Shown in pieces: positions 10,673 to 23,370 of a stretch of DNA of 64,000 nt (position 1 is its first letter; every line of letters begins with the position of its first letter). The notes beneath the pieces are model-generated. The model did not search any database, was not told where the DNA came from, and saw nothing but the letters and a program-made list of their open reading frames with translations. The stretch is from Haemonchus contortus (lineage: Eukaryota > Nematoda > Chromadorea > Rhabditida > Trichostrongylidae). The translations under genes were made by a program, and so were the position numbers. The stretch covers positions 32,250,843 through 32,314,842 of the forward strand of contig LS997564.1 in assembly GCA_000469685.2 (NCBI GenBank), written 5' to 3'.

Positions 10673-11852
10673 GTCCTAATTAGTGGAGTTTGGCGTCTGA
10701 AAAGTTTCAAAAGAATCAGACTGAAACAAATTTATATATTTTACCCACTGACTCCTATGAAGCCCTAACGTTGTCAACGGCTTTCCAGCATACAAACTGA
10801 TGAAAAACTCCACCAAATACTTGAGAAGCTGGATGGATCTTGAGAAAGCAATGAAAGACGATTGGAATGGTTTCTTATTCACTGGTCATACCCGGTCATC
10901 ATGTCCGTAGATATGCGTCATGTTCTGATCCTTGAAGATCTGTCATGTCACCGATTAACATAACAAAGGACTGAGGTCCTTAAGTCTATCGAGTAGTGCG
11001 AGGGTGGCGTGGACACTCGACTGGTGTCAATGAGGCACCAGGGATGCGCTCATCGTCGTCTTCGCTTCGAATCACGGTACCCTCTATATGTAGCTACGCA
11101 ATTCGTTCAACTTTATGACTACTTCATTCTAGATTAGGCCGTGATTATCTGCACTCGTATCCGCTATCCGTACAAAAGTAATTTCCAGATGCGGAGTAAT
11201 TAAAACTCCATTAGGATGTCCATAATTAGAACCTAGCTTCATATCCATTTTTGGACCAGTCCAGCCCCCAGACAGGATAACTCAATTGTGAGTCTGAGTC
11301 ACTACAGCTTACTCGAGTTGGGAGCGATCTGAGTCAAAGATGCTGAAAATAGCTTAGTTTGTATGGTTATTCTGCAGTTGCCCCTCATCCCCACACCTAC
11401 TCCACCATCATGGAAGGCTCTTAATGGTAATCAAACCTTGCCCTGACACGAATCTCTCTGTTTTTTCCCTTTTGAATGGACAATCATGAGCCTCCTTGGG
11501 TGGATACCTCTACCCAAGTAGTACCTCAGACCAGAATATGGTCTTCTGTCCTTCATACATAATACGGAAGACTATTCAAACGTTCGAGAACCGAAAAATG
11601 AGGATGTGTCGCAGTTCGGAGACCGATCTTTCTAGGAACCCGATCAAATGTCATGACCAGAGTGAGAAGAGGCCTGTCCGATGCTAAAATTATCAACTCT
11701 CAGCAGAAGACATCTCCCGTCTTTTATAAAATTGTTCCCCTTCAAAAATCGATTCGATAACCTCTCATATTGAAGCTATTTATTCAAGTAACAATTCGAG
11801 AGGTGCTTCTCCCCTTGGGTGATGAGTCGAGGGACACACACCCATCGATAGC
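10673..11852. other. Nothing recognised
   Basis: No long frame, RNA gene or repeat pair could be supported. Composition is ordinary for the gene-poor part of this window. Confidence 0.5.
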
Positions 11853-11854
11853 TA

Positions 11855-12380
11855 CAGTAGCGCTCAAAAGTCTTCGGTGAAATGCTTTGACGCTTTTTCG
11901 TTCATAACTTTTCTCTTAGTAGACCGAATGACACGAAATTTGAATATGTCTATCTAGAGCATATTTCACAATACCCAACCCTATTTCACTGCAAATCTGC
12001 AATTTCCACAATTAGAGTAAGGCGTTTGTTGCGGTAGCACATTTTGCTAAAACTAAAGTTGTTAGTGTCTGCACTTATTCGCACCTTATGTGCGTTTTTC
12101 TCATCTATTATGATTGGCGTTACCGCTCGTACACTTGAGACATGACAAAAAGGAAAGAGATTCTAGAAGGACCATCATCTGTATTTTCAGTCGATTTTGA
12201 GTTCATGCTCTTTAAAAAATCTGGAACATGATCAGATTGCAGGTTAATAGTGGTAAATATTCACACTACACCCACGCTCCAAATATAGAAATTTCGCATG
12301 ATTAGATCCAGTAGGAAAGAAGTTACGACCGAAAAGTACGGCTGAAGAACCATTTCACCGAAGACTTTTGAGCGCTACTG
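11855..12380. mobile_element. Non-autonomous DNA transposon (MITE), Tc1/mariner-like ends
   Basis: A 526-bp element flanked by TA on both sides (11853-11854 and 12381-12382), the target duplication typical of Tc1/mariner elements. The outer 30 bp of each end are perfect inverted repeats, starting CAGTAGCGCTCAAAAG inward (11855-11884 and 12351-12380). Weaker complementarity continues for some 40 bp further. The interior has no transposase frame, so movement would depend on an enzyme supplied elsewhere. Perfect TIRs suggest fairly recent insertion. Confidence 0.88.
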
Positions 12381-12382
12381 TA

Positions 12383-13739
12383 TATAGGCAGACACGACCC
12401 TCTTGGTAGAGATCTAAGATCTTCCTCCACGCCGTCGTAGCAGCAATGACAACGACAAAATTAAGGTAGTAAAAATACAGTATGGAGTGTAAAGAAAACA
12501 TAAATTCCGGATAAAACGGGCACGAGGAGAAAATGCAACAGTAGTAACAAATAAAAATCTTGCAGACGAGCAGCATGAATTAGCTCGTTCATGGTTATCC
12601 CTATATTCATGCGAAATAAAAGCGAAAATAATCCAGCAAAACCAATAGGGCATCACTGTAAGCAATACCAGTTCTTTTACTATAAAAAAGCAGTGTAGAA
12701 CACTTCACTAGTGTAATAAAGGGGATGAATCCTGAGCGACAGCGCCCAGGAGCACAAATTGCGTACTCATTGCATTCCCGCGCGATCTGGAAGATCAAGG
12801 TCGATCTTGACTTTTCAGATCATCCGCTTAACTACCGTATGCCTTGCAGTTGACATACAGTCGTGTTCTTCAGCAAGCCTGAACATTGGCCGCTTAATAT
12901 TCCTTCTTTGAGATGCCTTCTGAACCTACTTTCAATCAGGGCAGAATGACAGTTGGCCCGCCTGTACCTCATCTAATCTATGGGATGGCTTGGTTCGGTG
13001 GTAGAGTAAGCGGGGTGGATAAGCGGCTGCTGCAAGGATAAGTGCTTCATTCCATGCGGACCATCTAAGGTCAATTAACGGACCCAAAGCAGCAGGACGA
13101 GCTAATCATTTTTGAGGAATTTCATTCAAAATTGAACTCACCAACTCCAATCACGGTATAACTACCATCCGACGTTACCTCACCTTTATCCATTGGATTG
13201 AAGACTGACCGGAGTTTCATTTTCATACGTAATTGACCAATATGTCTTGAAAGCTATAATGCGTTGTATGTTCTTTGGTTCTAATGCTCACCAAATACAT
13301 TTACGTGACCGGAAAATTTTTCACTAATATTAATAATAATCCTAATAAGCTTTAATTGAATCGTATTAATCTCTATAATTCGAAATGGATTTAATCTCGT
13401 TAACATCCTTTTTTCAGAACAACTGGAGACGCTTTAGGACCATTTTTTCTGAAAAGGTCTCATCAGTTTAATACACGAGGGTACATTTGACTAAGCTTTT
13501 ATTCATGTGATAGTTTATGATCATAAAGATTTACAAATTAATGACAGACGAGTACATTGTACATCGAAAATTATTCTGAAAACGGAAAAAATTATCCTCC
13601 GCATCTCAAAATGTTACACTGTGAACGGAAAATCGGAAGTTCACGCAGTAATCGCTTAAAGAAGTACAACTGACAAAGGAAACGACAAAGGATGGAGTCT
13701 GCTGACGTCAGCCGTTCCTGCCCAGAGATATGCTCCACA
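12383..13739. other. Gene-poor stretch; weak tRNA-like head near 12990
   Basis: Apart from a TGGTTCGGTGGTAGAG-like stretch at about 12990 that lacks a convincing B box, I see nothing supportable. Confidence 0.4.
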
Positions 13740-13990
13740 TTCGACTCCATCCAGGCTTTTGGATGCCTGTGAGGCCTGTACAATGACTTTTGGTGATTAG
13801 CCAATGTACAAACCGAAGCTTTTATCTTCATAGACTAGCGGTGTACAATGGAACTTCCCAGGAGAGGTGGAAGGCTTGGTTGGTCCGGGCAAGAACTGAT
13901 CCGGGATTTGATCCCCTCACTATGAATGTGTGGTGGTGTGACGTGTATACCACTTCCCACTACCTTACCTACTTCAAAACGACATGGTCC
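13740..13990 (-). repeat. tRNA-derived SINE (family S1), diverged copy
   Basis: On the minus strand a degenerate A box region is followed by a B box variant, GGATCAAATCCCGG. The family body comes next: GGACCAACCAAGCC, the GATAAAAGC block, and TTGTACATTGGCTAATCACC then CATTGTACAGGCC. Confidence 0.62.
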
Positions 13991-15204
13991 ATCAGGGTAC
14001 TCCCAAAATCACGACAATACTAGCAGCGAAGATGGAGCCGTGAGAAATGGCGCTGCAGTCGAACTCACCCTAAATGGATTGAATTTCTCACCAGGTTCCT
14101 TACGGGTCTATGAAGTTTTTTAACCGTCAGAGGATTTTTCAACCCATCAAGGAAATTGGGAGGCCCACTCGTACCCGTGTGCCTAGCTAGGTACAAAGTC
14201 AAGTGTTCATAACTATAAGACACCGCCGATAATAATTCAAGTCAAATTCTTGGCGCATTCCTGAGAGAACTACGTCAACGTCAGAGTCAACTACCTGAGC
14301 TCAAGTTGTTTCAAGAAGTGAGTACAATAAACGTTTTCACGAGTAAGCCATTGTTCCATAAAACTCGCAAAACACTAAATAAGCCATTTGAAACGGGAAA
14401 TTTTCGACAAATGCATCTTTCTCATTAGATGAGTTCTACCCATAAGAGGCGGGGCTGGAGCGAGAGATGACTATGCCTCTACTGGTTAGTTGACTCGAAT
14501 TTATTACTAGTTGGTCCAACCTTAGCTTCTACCTGAGATCATTTGCGCTGACGAGCTTTATCTCGCATAAAGTGTCCAGACAACGTGAGTGTGATTTATT
14601 TATGCCCTCAGGGGGACGAATTGCATCGACATATTGTTAATCTACAAGCAGCTGTGATTTGGTGCAACGTTGTGCTAGCATGTAAAGTGGAAGAATGTTG
14701 TAAGAAAATAATTAACTACAGCTGCTGTAGGAGCTGGAAAGCTCAGTTTTTCAGGGTGACCTTCACAAGCCAACTCTTTTTTTTTCTTCCATTTATCTGT
14801 GCAAATTCACTGTCGAAAGGTGCAATGTATCTTAGGAACAGCTTTCGATTCGACCAACACTCGGAGATGAACGTACATCTTAGGTGTTTGGTAGATATGA
14901 TAATTTGTGAGTCGTTAGGTTCGGGAACTTCAGAATTCCACAGTAAGTACCGTTCTACATCAAATGCGCCTTGCATGCTGTGGTAGGTTATGCTTGGATG
15001 TGTAAACAGGCGCAATGTTGTGAGAAAAGAAGTCAGCTGTTGATACCCTGTGAGTTCAGCTTCACGCCACTCTTTTCATTCAATTTTTGCAGGGAAGAAC
15101 GATGTTGAAATGTTTTATTCATAGAGAGGGCAGTCCAATAAGACGCACTATCAACTCAAAGGATAGAGCCTTCTCGCGATAATAAATAAAGTCCGCTTAG
15201 CTTA
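13991..15204. other. Gene-poor stretch with a weak internal duplication
   Basis: Segments at about 14660-14760 and 14985-15080 share diverged blocks (AATGTTGT(A/G)AGAAAA, CAGCTG, CACTCTTTT/CTC). A 133-codon frame at 14585-14986 (+) spans the first block but starts at GTG and has no recognisable domain. Confidence 0.35.
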
Positions 15205-15310
15205 CAAGTGCGTATTCGGCCTGTACAATGAACAGTGGGTGGATACCAGTCTGAGATCCGATCCCCTGATCATGTGTGTGGTACAGTATGGCACGAGCCA
15301 CTACACCATC
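15205..15310 (-). repeat. tRNA-derived SINE (family S1), 5' fragment
   Basis: An exact minus-strand A box (TGGTGTAGTGG, 15298-15308) is followed by a B box variant, GGATCGGATCTC. The body then jumps to the CATTGTACAGGCC block, so the middle is deleted. Confidence 0.6.
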
Positions 15311-16150
15311 TCCTGTTCTTGGTAATTCCTCAACCCGACACGGGCCATTTAGAGTGTGGGTAATTGAGGAGAGATCGTAAAAGCGGATGCACCCGCCCAG
15401 ATGTCATATCTCCTTAGAACTAGACACATCTGATCCCTGCATAAAACCAGGAAGTCTCCATCACATGGTAATTCATCGGTATAGTTGGATGATCGGTCTG
15501 TTTAAGGTTTTCCAGTTAGGCACCATCGATACTGGGAGAAGAGTGGAGCCGCTCGGTTGAAGCAATCGTGCATAGCTAGTCTCATATGACTGCATATGTA
15601 ACTACTCAGGGGTAACCTATGCTATCGCCTTTGATATATAGGTTTCTGAAAGATCCCTGGCTTACACTAGAAGGGCTGAATCGGTGAGCCATAAGGCAAG
15701 TGACTTGTGAGCTCGATCCCGTCTCTTTGCTCGATTCTACTCGGGAACTAAGAAACCACTGTTATACGTTCAGGCATGTTTGCGTGCTGATTGGATTGGT
15801 ACCAAGCCAATTAATTCTCGTGAAGATACCTTGATAAATGGGCGATCAATTAACAATAAGAGTAATTCCCTGTTATTTGTCGACATAATAAAAATCTCAG
15901 AAAACAAAAACAAAGTAAACAATGGCAACTCGTAAGCCTGGACCAAAGCAACACTCACTACAAAAGTAAAAATTTTGATGTAAAAAATTCGAAATACGGG
16001 TGACAGACAAAAAAGGTGGCAGCAAGACGTTCAGACAGTTTGTAAACGAAAAGCCTATGCAAGTAGTAACCACGGTACATGATGTCGACAGGGAATCTTT
16101 ATTCTATTAATCACAATAATGTCGTATTATTTTTTACAATAGCAACGGGG
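15311..16150. other. Nothing firm; possible tRNA-like head near 15680-15715
   Basis: GAGCTCGATCCC near 15710 resembles a B box but lacks a good A box. No gene seen. Confidence 0.35.
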
Positions 16151-16455
16151 CAAAGGTGGTGTAGTGGGATCACGACCATTATCATGCATGCGGTCAGGGG
16201 CTCGAATCCCGGATCCATATCCGCCCAGGCCAACGAAGCCTTCTATCTACGGGGGTCTGTTAATTGGTACCGGACTCGTCAGGGAGGATAAAAGCACCAA
16301 ATTGCACATCAACTGACTACCGCAAGCCGTTGTATGGGTCACATACGCATTCGAAAAACTAATACGATCCTGAAAGAAAGGCGAATGATAGGTGCATCCC
16401 CTAGACGGAATCAATCAAGGCCGAGAGACTTTATTCTTTATCTTTTCTTTTTTGT
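16151..16455 (+). repeat. tRNA-derived SINE (family S1), near full-length copy
   Basis: A box TGGTGTAGTGG (16157-16167) is exact. B box GGCTCGAATCC (16199-16209) has one mismatch. The body matches the copy at 10392: GGTCTGTTAATTGGTACC, GACTCGTC..GGAGGATAAAAGCAC and CCGCAAGCCGTTGTATGGG. A tail of AGACTTTATTCTTTATC closes the unit. Confidence 0.75.
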
Positions 16456-16676
16456 TATAACAACGAATTGCATAGGATTATCTACGAGGATTGATGGCTA
16501 CATTTGTAATACAGCTTATCATAAAAAAGCGCCTGGTAGCAGCTTGGCTTTGATCGGTCGATTGACCCGAGAGTTGTTCAGGACTGCCTGCGTGGTTCAT
16601 TTGAAACCCACACAGAATTTCAATACCCCACAATCAACTCTCCCACTTTTCAAAAAATTCTTCTCACCCCTTTTCA

Positions 16677-17262
16677 CCATGTGGCGGCCCACATGAGACG
16701 ATTCCCCCGCCCGATTACGTCGATCAAGCCGAATGTACACAAAGGGAAACTGTTTGTGTTTGTGTGTTTCCCGAAAGACAACCCGTCCACCATCGTTCCA
16801 ATCGATGGCCAGATCAATGCCGCTGTTCCATTGCGTGGACGTTTATGACTTCGGGGCCATCGCCGACCGCGTCGATAATGGACAGTCATAAATCAGACGT
16901 CGCCCGAATCGCAACATCCAACACGACCCGAAGAGGCACACAGGCTTGGCTCATGGTCAAACCGATGCACTTAGACGGTCGTAACGACAACAACAGTACG
17001 CCACCACCGTCAAGGATTCCTTTGGTGAGGGTGCACCCTCAGCGGAACAGTTGGTTGTCGAAGAGCCACCATTAATTATTAAAGCAGTCGCTGCAGTACC
17101 TATGGAATCAGCTGGTATGCGATCGCTCGTCATAGAAAATGAAGCAGAGTCAAAGTGATCAGGATCGCTTAGTCCCTCTAGGCGTGCCTGTAAGTCGGGT
17201 TCAGCCTGGAATGTCATTTTCAGCTCATACCGAGAGATTGGTGCCAAGTAATGAGAGTTCAA
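16677..17262. other. CpG-rich island with open frames on both strands; exon or conserved regulatory block
   Basis: Much richer in G+C and CpG than its flanks. On the minus strand a 101-codon frame (16957-17262) contains a possible internal exon: a CATTCCAG acceptor near 17205 precedes AEPDLQARLEGLSDPDHF, and ATAGGTACTG near 17097 is a possible donor. On the plus strand another open stretch runs from 16692. Neither protein is recognised, and the presence of frames on both strands argues for noncoding GC-rich DNA. It also holds a TTAATTATTAA homeodomain-type site near 17075. Confidence 0.3.
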
Positions 17263-17265
17263 GCT

Positions 17266-18799
17266 GAGGGATCCTTTTCACCTCTCACACATGACTGACA
17301 CCGATCGGAACAGAATGATGGGTTGACCAGCCCGAACGTGAATCTATTCAGCCGATCTCACCCATATCGATGCTCCCTCCGCCCTTTCTCCATTATCATT
17401 ACAGGGGAGATCTGAGGAGTTTTGTGTGCAAAAGTGACCGGTGTTCACAGTTCAATACCATAAACCGGATTTTTTCGCCTCCCCATGATTTTCTACCCCC
17501 AGAAAGTGCTAGGAGCTTTTGAAAAGAATGAATTATTCACTCATTCATTTTAACCAAAGGTCGGATAGGATGAAGTCTTCGATGTCATCAAACTTTCACT
17601 GTATCTGTTGCACATTCGACTGCTCATCGAAGCCGTAAGCAGTGAATATTTGAATTTCAGACCCTCCACCGACTCCTTGAAGCTCCTAATTTCAGTTTTG
17701 TGCTATTCTTTGCTCGACCTGAAAGCTCTGACTCCAAAAGGGTCCCCATACATATTCACACAAAGGAATAGAACGGGCCTAGACCGCACCTTGTAGATTC
17801 AATCTTTGGCAGTTTCGCTGTGAAGAAGCGATGATAAAAACTGGTTCGGGGTCAACAAATATGTGCCTCACTGCTTGGATAGTCTTTCGTTTCAAATGAA
17901 ACGTAACAACACTGGCCCCTGAGAAGAAACCGCTCCCATAAGAGAAAAAATGGAGCGACTGGAAGTTGAGGGAAGTAGAAGATGGGGCACGAGGCCTATG
18001 TAGCAGAGCGACCCGGTACGTTTTCCGTCCTCACGGATCTAGCTTCCCCTTAACCATCCCCAAAAAGGTGGAGGCTCTCCTCGGTCAAGGACGAGTTGAG
18101 GAGGGAATCGACCCATGGCTTAATCTTCAAGAGGCTCTCTATCAGCGGTCCTAGCTGACATCTCTCTAACTCAACAAACAACAGTTGGCTTTCATGTACC
18201 TTGGTGTCCATTTTGTCTACACGGTCGCTAGCATAGGACCAGCTGGTCTTCTTCGCTGAATTACAGGCTGTTGATCTTCCAGACGGTTCAGAATCAGCTT
18301 CAATGCGTGATCATGGAGAATATTTTAGCTGCAGTACGATTGCTTGCTCCTCGGCATCCGGTCTTCCTTGTTACAAACACTGATTTATGACTGTTTTGCG
18401 ACTGATTTTCGCAGCTGAAAAATGAATCGAATCGACTGCCTGGCACTGGCAGGCATTACACATCGATACGTATTCTCCTTGAAAATGCAGCATAACATCT
18501 TCGTTACTCTGAAAATTAACCTTGTTCTTGAACAAAGAAAAATCACTCTCAAATGTTTCTTCAGCAGCCGTCCTCTGAGTTTACTTTGGAAAGGAGAGAG
18601 CTGCTTTAATTTTTGGAGTACGTTTTGGTTTGAGTCCACAAGAACTGTTACTGGGCAAACTAATACCTGCTTGGTCTCAAAGATCTCATCAAGCTGTTTT
18701 TCTTGCTAAAGCGATCCAAACGAATGGTCAAACTATAATAGTTTCGCTTACCTACTGGTTTTGTAACGAGTCAAAAGAAGTTAGTTCATCACATCTTCA
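17266..18799. other. Nothing recognised
   Basis: Short opposing frames around 18385-18709 overlap each other on both strands and show no domain. No repeat was identified. Confidence 0.45.
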
Positions 18800-19070
18800 A
18801 ATGCTTTGACTCAAAGTCGAATGCATGGCGCTTCCCCACAGACTAATATCAAGAAGTTAAGGCCAACCAAGTCTTCCCCAGACCAACAAGTCTTCCATCC
18901 CTCCGAGGCCGATTAGTCGGTACTAGACTTGTGTGGGAGGATAAAAACACTGAACTGTTAATTTGCTGGTCACCGCAATCATTACATAGGTCACGTACGC
19001 ATTCTATGCGTCACTGTGGCTCTGAATGGAAGTTGAGTGCAGGGCGCGATCCAAAATTGGAACAACTGAA
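18800..19070 (+). repeat. SINE family S1, 5'-truncated fragments
   Basis: 18872-19070 carries the body and 3' half (GGTACTAGACTTGTGTGGGAGG, CACGTACGCATTC, CTGAATGGAAGTTGAGTGC). A further 3'-end scrap (AAGTCGAATGCATGGCGC) sits at about 18814. No A or B box is present, so neither piece could be transcribed as a SINE. Confidence 0.6.
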
Positions 19071-19088
19071 GCTAAAATTTTCAATTTT

Positions 19089-19160
19089 TCATTGATTATA
19101 TGATTTTATAATAGCATAAAAAATTATTCATTAATTATATAATTGTAGCATAAAAAACTA
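19089..19160 (+). repeat. Diverged tandem duplication, about 36-bp unit
   Basis: Two adjacent AT-rich units, each starting TCATT(G/A)ATTATAT and ending with TAGCATAAAAAA. No function inferred. Confidence 0.55.
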
Positions 19161-21577
19161 GTCGATTTATTGATTTACTGAGTTATTCCTATGATGGGAT
19201 ACTTCCCAAAAAGGTGCACCCATAAACTAAAATTTGTAGAAAGACGGCCCTGAAAATGAAAAGTAGAAATAATCCTTATACTTTTTAGTTTTCCGTCAAA
19301 TACCTATCTGTCTCTTGCAGCCCACTGAACACCTGATCGTAGCAATGGAGAAAACATCATGTGGAATTACCTGATGATATTTCGAGAGCGGCGGAACATT
19401 TGCCTCGGCAGTAAAAAGAGCCGTTCATGAGCTCATACGCTGATGTTCGATCCTCACTGGAGCTATTCGAGCCGTTGACAGCCTTTAGCGAACATCTCCA
19501 TGAGCAAATGACGAAGACTACTCAAAAGTGTATAGATTGAATAGGTATCGATCGATTCCACCCGATGCAACTACAGAACTCAGCAATCAACCCGTCAAAA
19601 AAAGCTGGCGGAAGCGTGGGAACGAGTGGCCCATATGGAAAACAAGCCTTTCTGTTGCCCATCCACACTTCTGGGAAAACTATTAAAAGAATGAAGTATG
19701 AAGTAAACAAGAAAAGTAAACAACAGGAATCGATGATTTGAAAGGAAACATTTGCGGAGGGGACCGATCAATGGCTTTCTTTCATTCTGCCTGTAGCGAC
19801 GAGCTTATTTCGATATAGGAACAATCTCGTACTATCAGGTAGGACGATTATCAACCAGAAAATGGGCGGAGTAAAGATGAAGTCGATAGGAATGCTCAGT
19901 TGTAGAGAATATCAGAATTTCAGAATAGAGTAGTTGTAGTAGCGAAACTGTCGAGTCCTGCCGAGGCTTGGATAGCGGTCCTGCACGGTTCCACGAGGCT
20001 CCTGGAAGAAGGAATTTGAGAAATCAAAAATTCTGATTCAAAAATTTGAGATCCCTGAATTTTTAAAGGAAATGTAGGTTAAGGAAAATATAGTCAGTCA
20101 GAGAGATGTAGAACTCGTCCCAAAGGAGACCGGGTAGGTTACTTCCCAAGGAGATGTTTACAGAACACTGAAGTAGGAGATCGGATGTCACTCAAAAGAG
20201 TGGAAAGCGGTGTTAGACAGAGGTGTTGGTGTGGTATCGTCGCCGTTGTGGTGGGGCGCTGCCAGCAGTCCGATGGAACAGCCGCACCACACCGTGGGGT
20301 TCAATTTTTCATACGGAATGAGAGCGATATTTCAACACCCATCGATTTGCACCGCCAACAAACACATACCTACTTATTTACTTGATGAAAGCTGACGAAA
20401 ACTTCTCTCCGTAACTGTTGTAACAATTTGGCTGCTTAGTAGAGCTAAATTTTCGCTAGATCACCTGAACTATCAGCCTAGACGGGCCTAAAGCGCCCAA
20501 AATTACCTCCCTAAAAAACCTAAAGTTACTTTAAGAATCATTGTACTTAACTGTCTATTCGAGCACACAAAGCAGTGTTTTGAGCAGTACGCTGATGAGC
20601 TCTTCCAAGGTACGCGACACAATTTATCGAGCCTATTGCTGTAATAGAGGAATGGGGAATGAACCGACAAGGTCAGTGGCCCCCTGAAGCCTCCATCAGC
20701 GCGGGCAATTTTCGAGCAAAGATAGGGTACAGAGTTCTTACAGAAGACCCTACACGAGCATAGCTAGCTCCACACAACGGTCATTCTAAGGACTATGGGT
20801 CTCCCATAGCAGCCGAAGTAGCCAAGCTGTAAGCCCACGTAATCAGTACACTCCTTTTTTTCTAAAAAATATAGAAAAAAGAATTATCGTGGCCTGCTGA
20901 TTCCAAAAATTTTCATCGATTACTCCTAGATGACTGAATGGTAGGGTAGAGAAAGCCACCTTGGTATTTCGAAGTACAGCTCAGTTTTTTAATCAATCAC
21001 TTTGAACTTTCACGGAAGAACTCGCTCTTTGAATCCCTAAACCAGCAATAACTTCTTTTGAAGTAGGAAGGTGTCTACTCTTCTGTTTATTGGCGCGATA
21101 AAACTCGTCCACAACTACATCGAAACAGAAGAATAGCTTTGATCAGTTGCTGCTATTTAATGCACTCAAAAAACACCTAACAGCGAAAGTGACTTCCGCG
21201 TAGATCAAGCCAAGCCAGAAGTTAAACCATATATGGTATAAACTTGATTTAGAACATTTTAGATACTTATCTCACCTCCCCCTCTCTCTCCCCTAGGCTT
21301 GCTACTAGGTTTGCACCTAAAAGCATCAGCAATCTCCCAACATGTCCTTGGAGTTAGGGAAAAAGGCCAAGGAAACCGGGATATGATGACGACATCAGGC
21401 TGGAAAACTTCTGTGGATATGGGTAAAAAACAGGCTCATTGGGTAAGTTGAGAAAAACATGCTCAAGAAATCTTACGGGAAGTTCCTTCTTTAGTTGGCC
21501 CGTATAAATCTCCTTGCTCTAATTAGCAAAGCCAGTACTGAACCTGAGTCATTCGCAGTTCACCGAAGTTCACTTCG
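19161..21577. other. Gene-poor stretch
   Basis: A small GC-richer patch at about 20185-20390 is open in two plus-strand frames without recognisable motifs. Otherwise nothing is supported. Confidence 0.45.
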
Positions 21578-22214
21578 TTAATGGTTCCTGGAAGTACGAC
21601 CTAGTACTAAAATCCGTTTGAAGTCTTTCATCGGTGGGTGGGCTGTATCGAACCGTTGTAAAACATATGGGAAAATTCCAGCGGCCACATGCAATATCGG
21701 TAGGTAAAATGCCATTGAAATGAGTTTCGGTGCCAATGAGACGTGACCAGAACCTTTCCGTTTCGGACGGAGAAAACCTCTCTCATTTGGGACGTTATTG
21801 GGACCGATTGCCTGGTGCAACGAGCTTCTGCTCCTGCAGAAATTTCGGCCCATTTCAGGCCAAAAAATCGGGTTTTTTCAAAAAAAACCAATTCATGTAG
21901 GATGAGATGACATGTAGTTTTCTTGCTTCCCAGTCCAACAGGTGGGAAGCACATCCTGTTGGGAAGAGAATGAACAGGAGCAGGCACAAGTAGGAACGAA
22001 GGAAAAGGCTTCCAGGCGATTTTCGCAGGTGAATGACCCTAATAGGAGAGGCACTTGCTTCCCGACAGTTGGTGAAACTGACAAGTAGCTCAAGCATACC
22101 GTACGATTCAACAAGAAAGAAATATGTACACCAGGAGGAACTGTCGGACCTCAGATCATAAGAGAGTGACATCAATGGCACATTTATAGCCATTTGGGAT
22201 TTAATCAAGACCAA
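21578..22214 (-). other. Overlapping minus-strand open frames, unrecognised
   Basis: Four frames of 73-119 codons overlap one another on the minus strand over 640 bp. That could be a frameshifted remnant of a coding repeat. No catalytic motif, zinc finger or domain is visible, and I do not call a product. Confidence 0.25.
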
Positions 22215-23039
22215 TAAATCGGACCCAACGGCTCACCTCACAAAACCAGCGCAGGATCTAAGAAAAAACCTCCTCCTCTGCTGCTTTCGATCCAGAACAA
22301 TTTCGATTTTCAAGTTCATGAGTGATAAATCTATCGCTTTCTGAGGACGAAAGGGGAACGAGTATCAAGGGGAGGGTGACACATTGAGGGTGGGAACCTT
22401 TATGATAACAGAGTTCCAAGAAAACCTTGAAATATGAAATCACTAGAAGACGGAAGATAAGTTGATCAGCTTGGATAGCAAGTCACAATCGCAGGGGGTG
22501 GCCTGCAACGACTTCCGCATACAACCAATCGCTTCCAACCTGCCTGTGGATTAACGCACTGGCCAGTACCTGACTGAGCGTCGGCGATCAAACTGGCTGC
22601 ACGAGACAGCAGCGAAGTCGGATGCATAGCGCATCCTACAGAAGATGGCTTATTCATTTCATCTTATCCTTTTTGTTTGTATGAATACTGAGCGCCGGGC
22701 ACATTTGAAAAAGGAGAGGAAACCCAAGAGGATAAGAAGGAGCAGGGCCAAACGTTCCGGAAATTATTGATCCATAGATTTAAACTTTTCCAATGAAATC
22801 AAACACTCGAAGAGCTATCTTTAGGGTGATAGGCCTATTCAGCGATCGGATGTAGGTTCTTGACTGACATCCAATCTCTCAATAATTTTTTGAAGAAATC
22901 GATAGTGACCATCATCACAAAAATATAAGGAGGAAAAAAGAAAGAGTGATGACGCGAGCCAACGTCATACTAAGACCAAAACTTGTAATTCAACAAATCG
23001 CCAAAATCGGAAAGGTCGAGAAAAAATCGCAAGGACAAA
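22215..23039. other. Gene-poor stretch with a SINE S1-like 3' scrap
   Basis: GAAGTCGGATGCATAGCGCATCC at about 22611-22634 matches the 3' region of family S1. The rest is unrecognised. Confidence 0.4.
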
Positions 23040-23370
23040 TTCCACATACCTCCTACTCGATAGATGACAATCACGTGGCGGTGGTAGTTGGCACCACCGT
23101 GTGGCCGGTCCGATTGATAACACCGAAAAAGTGCTGATGACGGTATCTCCTACGTCCCGCGTAAGCAACCAGGCACTGGTTGACGACGTTTCGTAACCGA
23201 CCGCCCGCACCATCCAGTCCGACGAACGTTCATCGTTCGTAGTCGGTCCGTTTCATCAAAGACGGTCACGCAACCTTACACCTCCCCACACACACATACA
23301 CAACAGCGTGTTGGCGTGGTGAACGATATGCAGGATGGGTCGTTACGCCGCTGGCACCGCGCCAATTTAC
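23040..23370. promoter_or_regulatory. CpG-rich island, candidate conserved regulatory block
   Basis: A sharply bounded GC- and CpG-rich patch in AT-rich surroundings, with a small hairpin (ACGAACG..CGTTCGT, 23222-23240) and a CCGATTGATAAC site near 23110. Open frames occur on several strands, which suggests noncoding sequence. Its regulatory role is inferred only from composition and its place in the Hox-gene flank. Confidence 0.28.

Noticed and set aside
14585..14986. 133-codon plus-strand frame rich in cysteine and phenylalanine
   Set aside because: GTG start, opposing open frame on the other strand, overlaps a diverged duplication, no domain.
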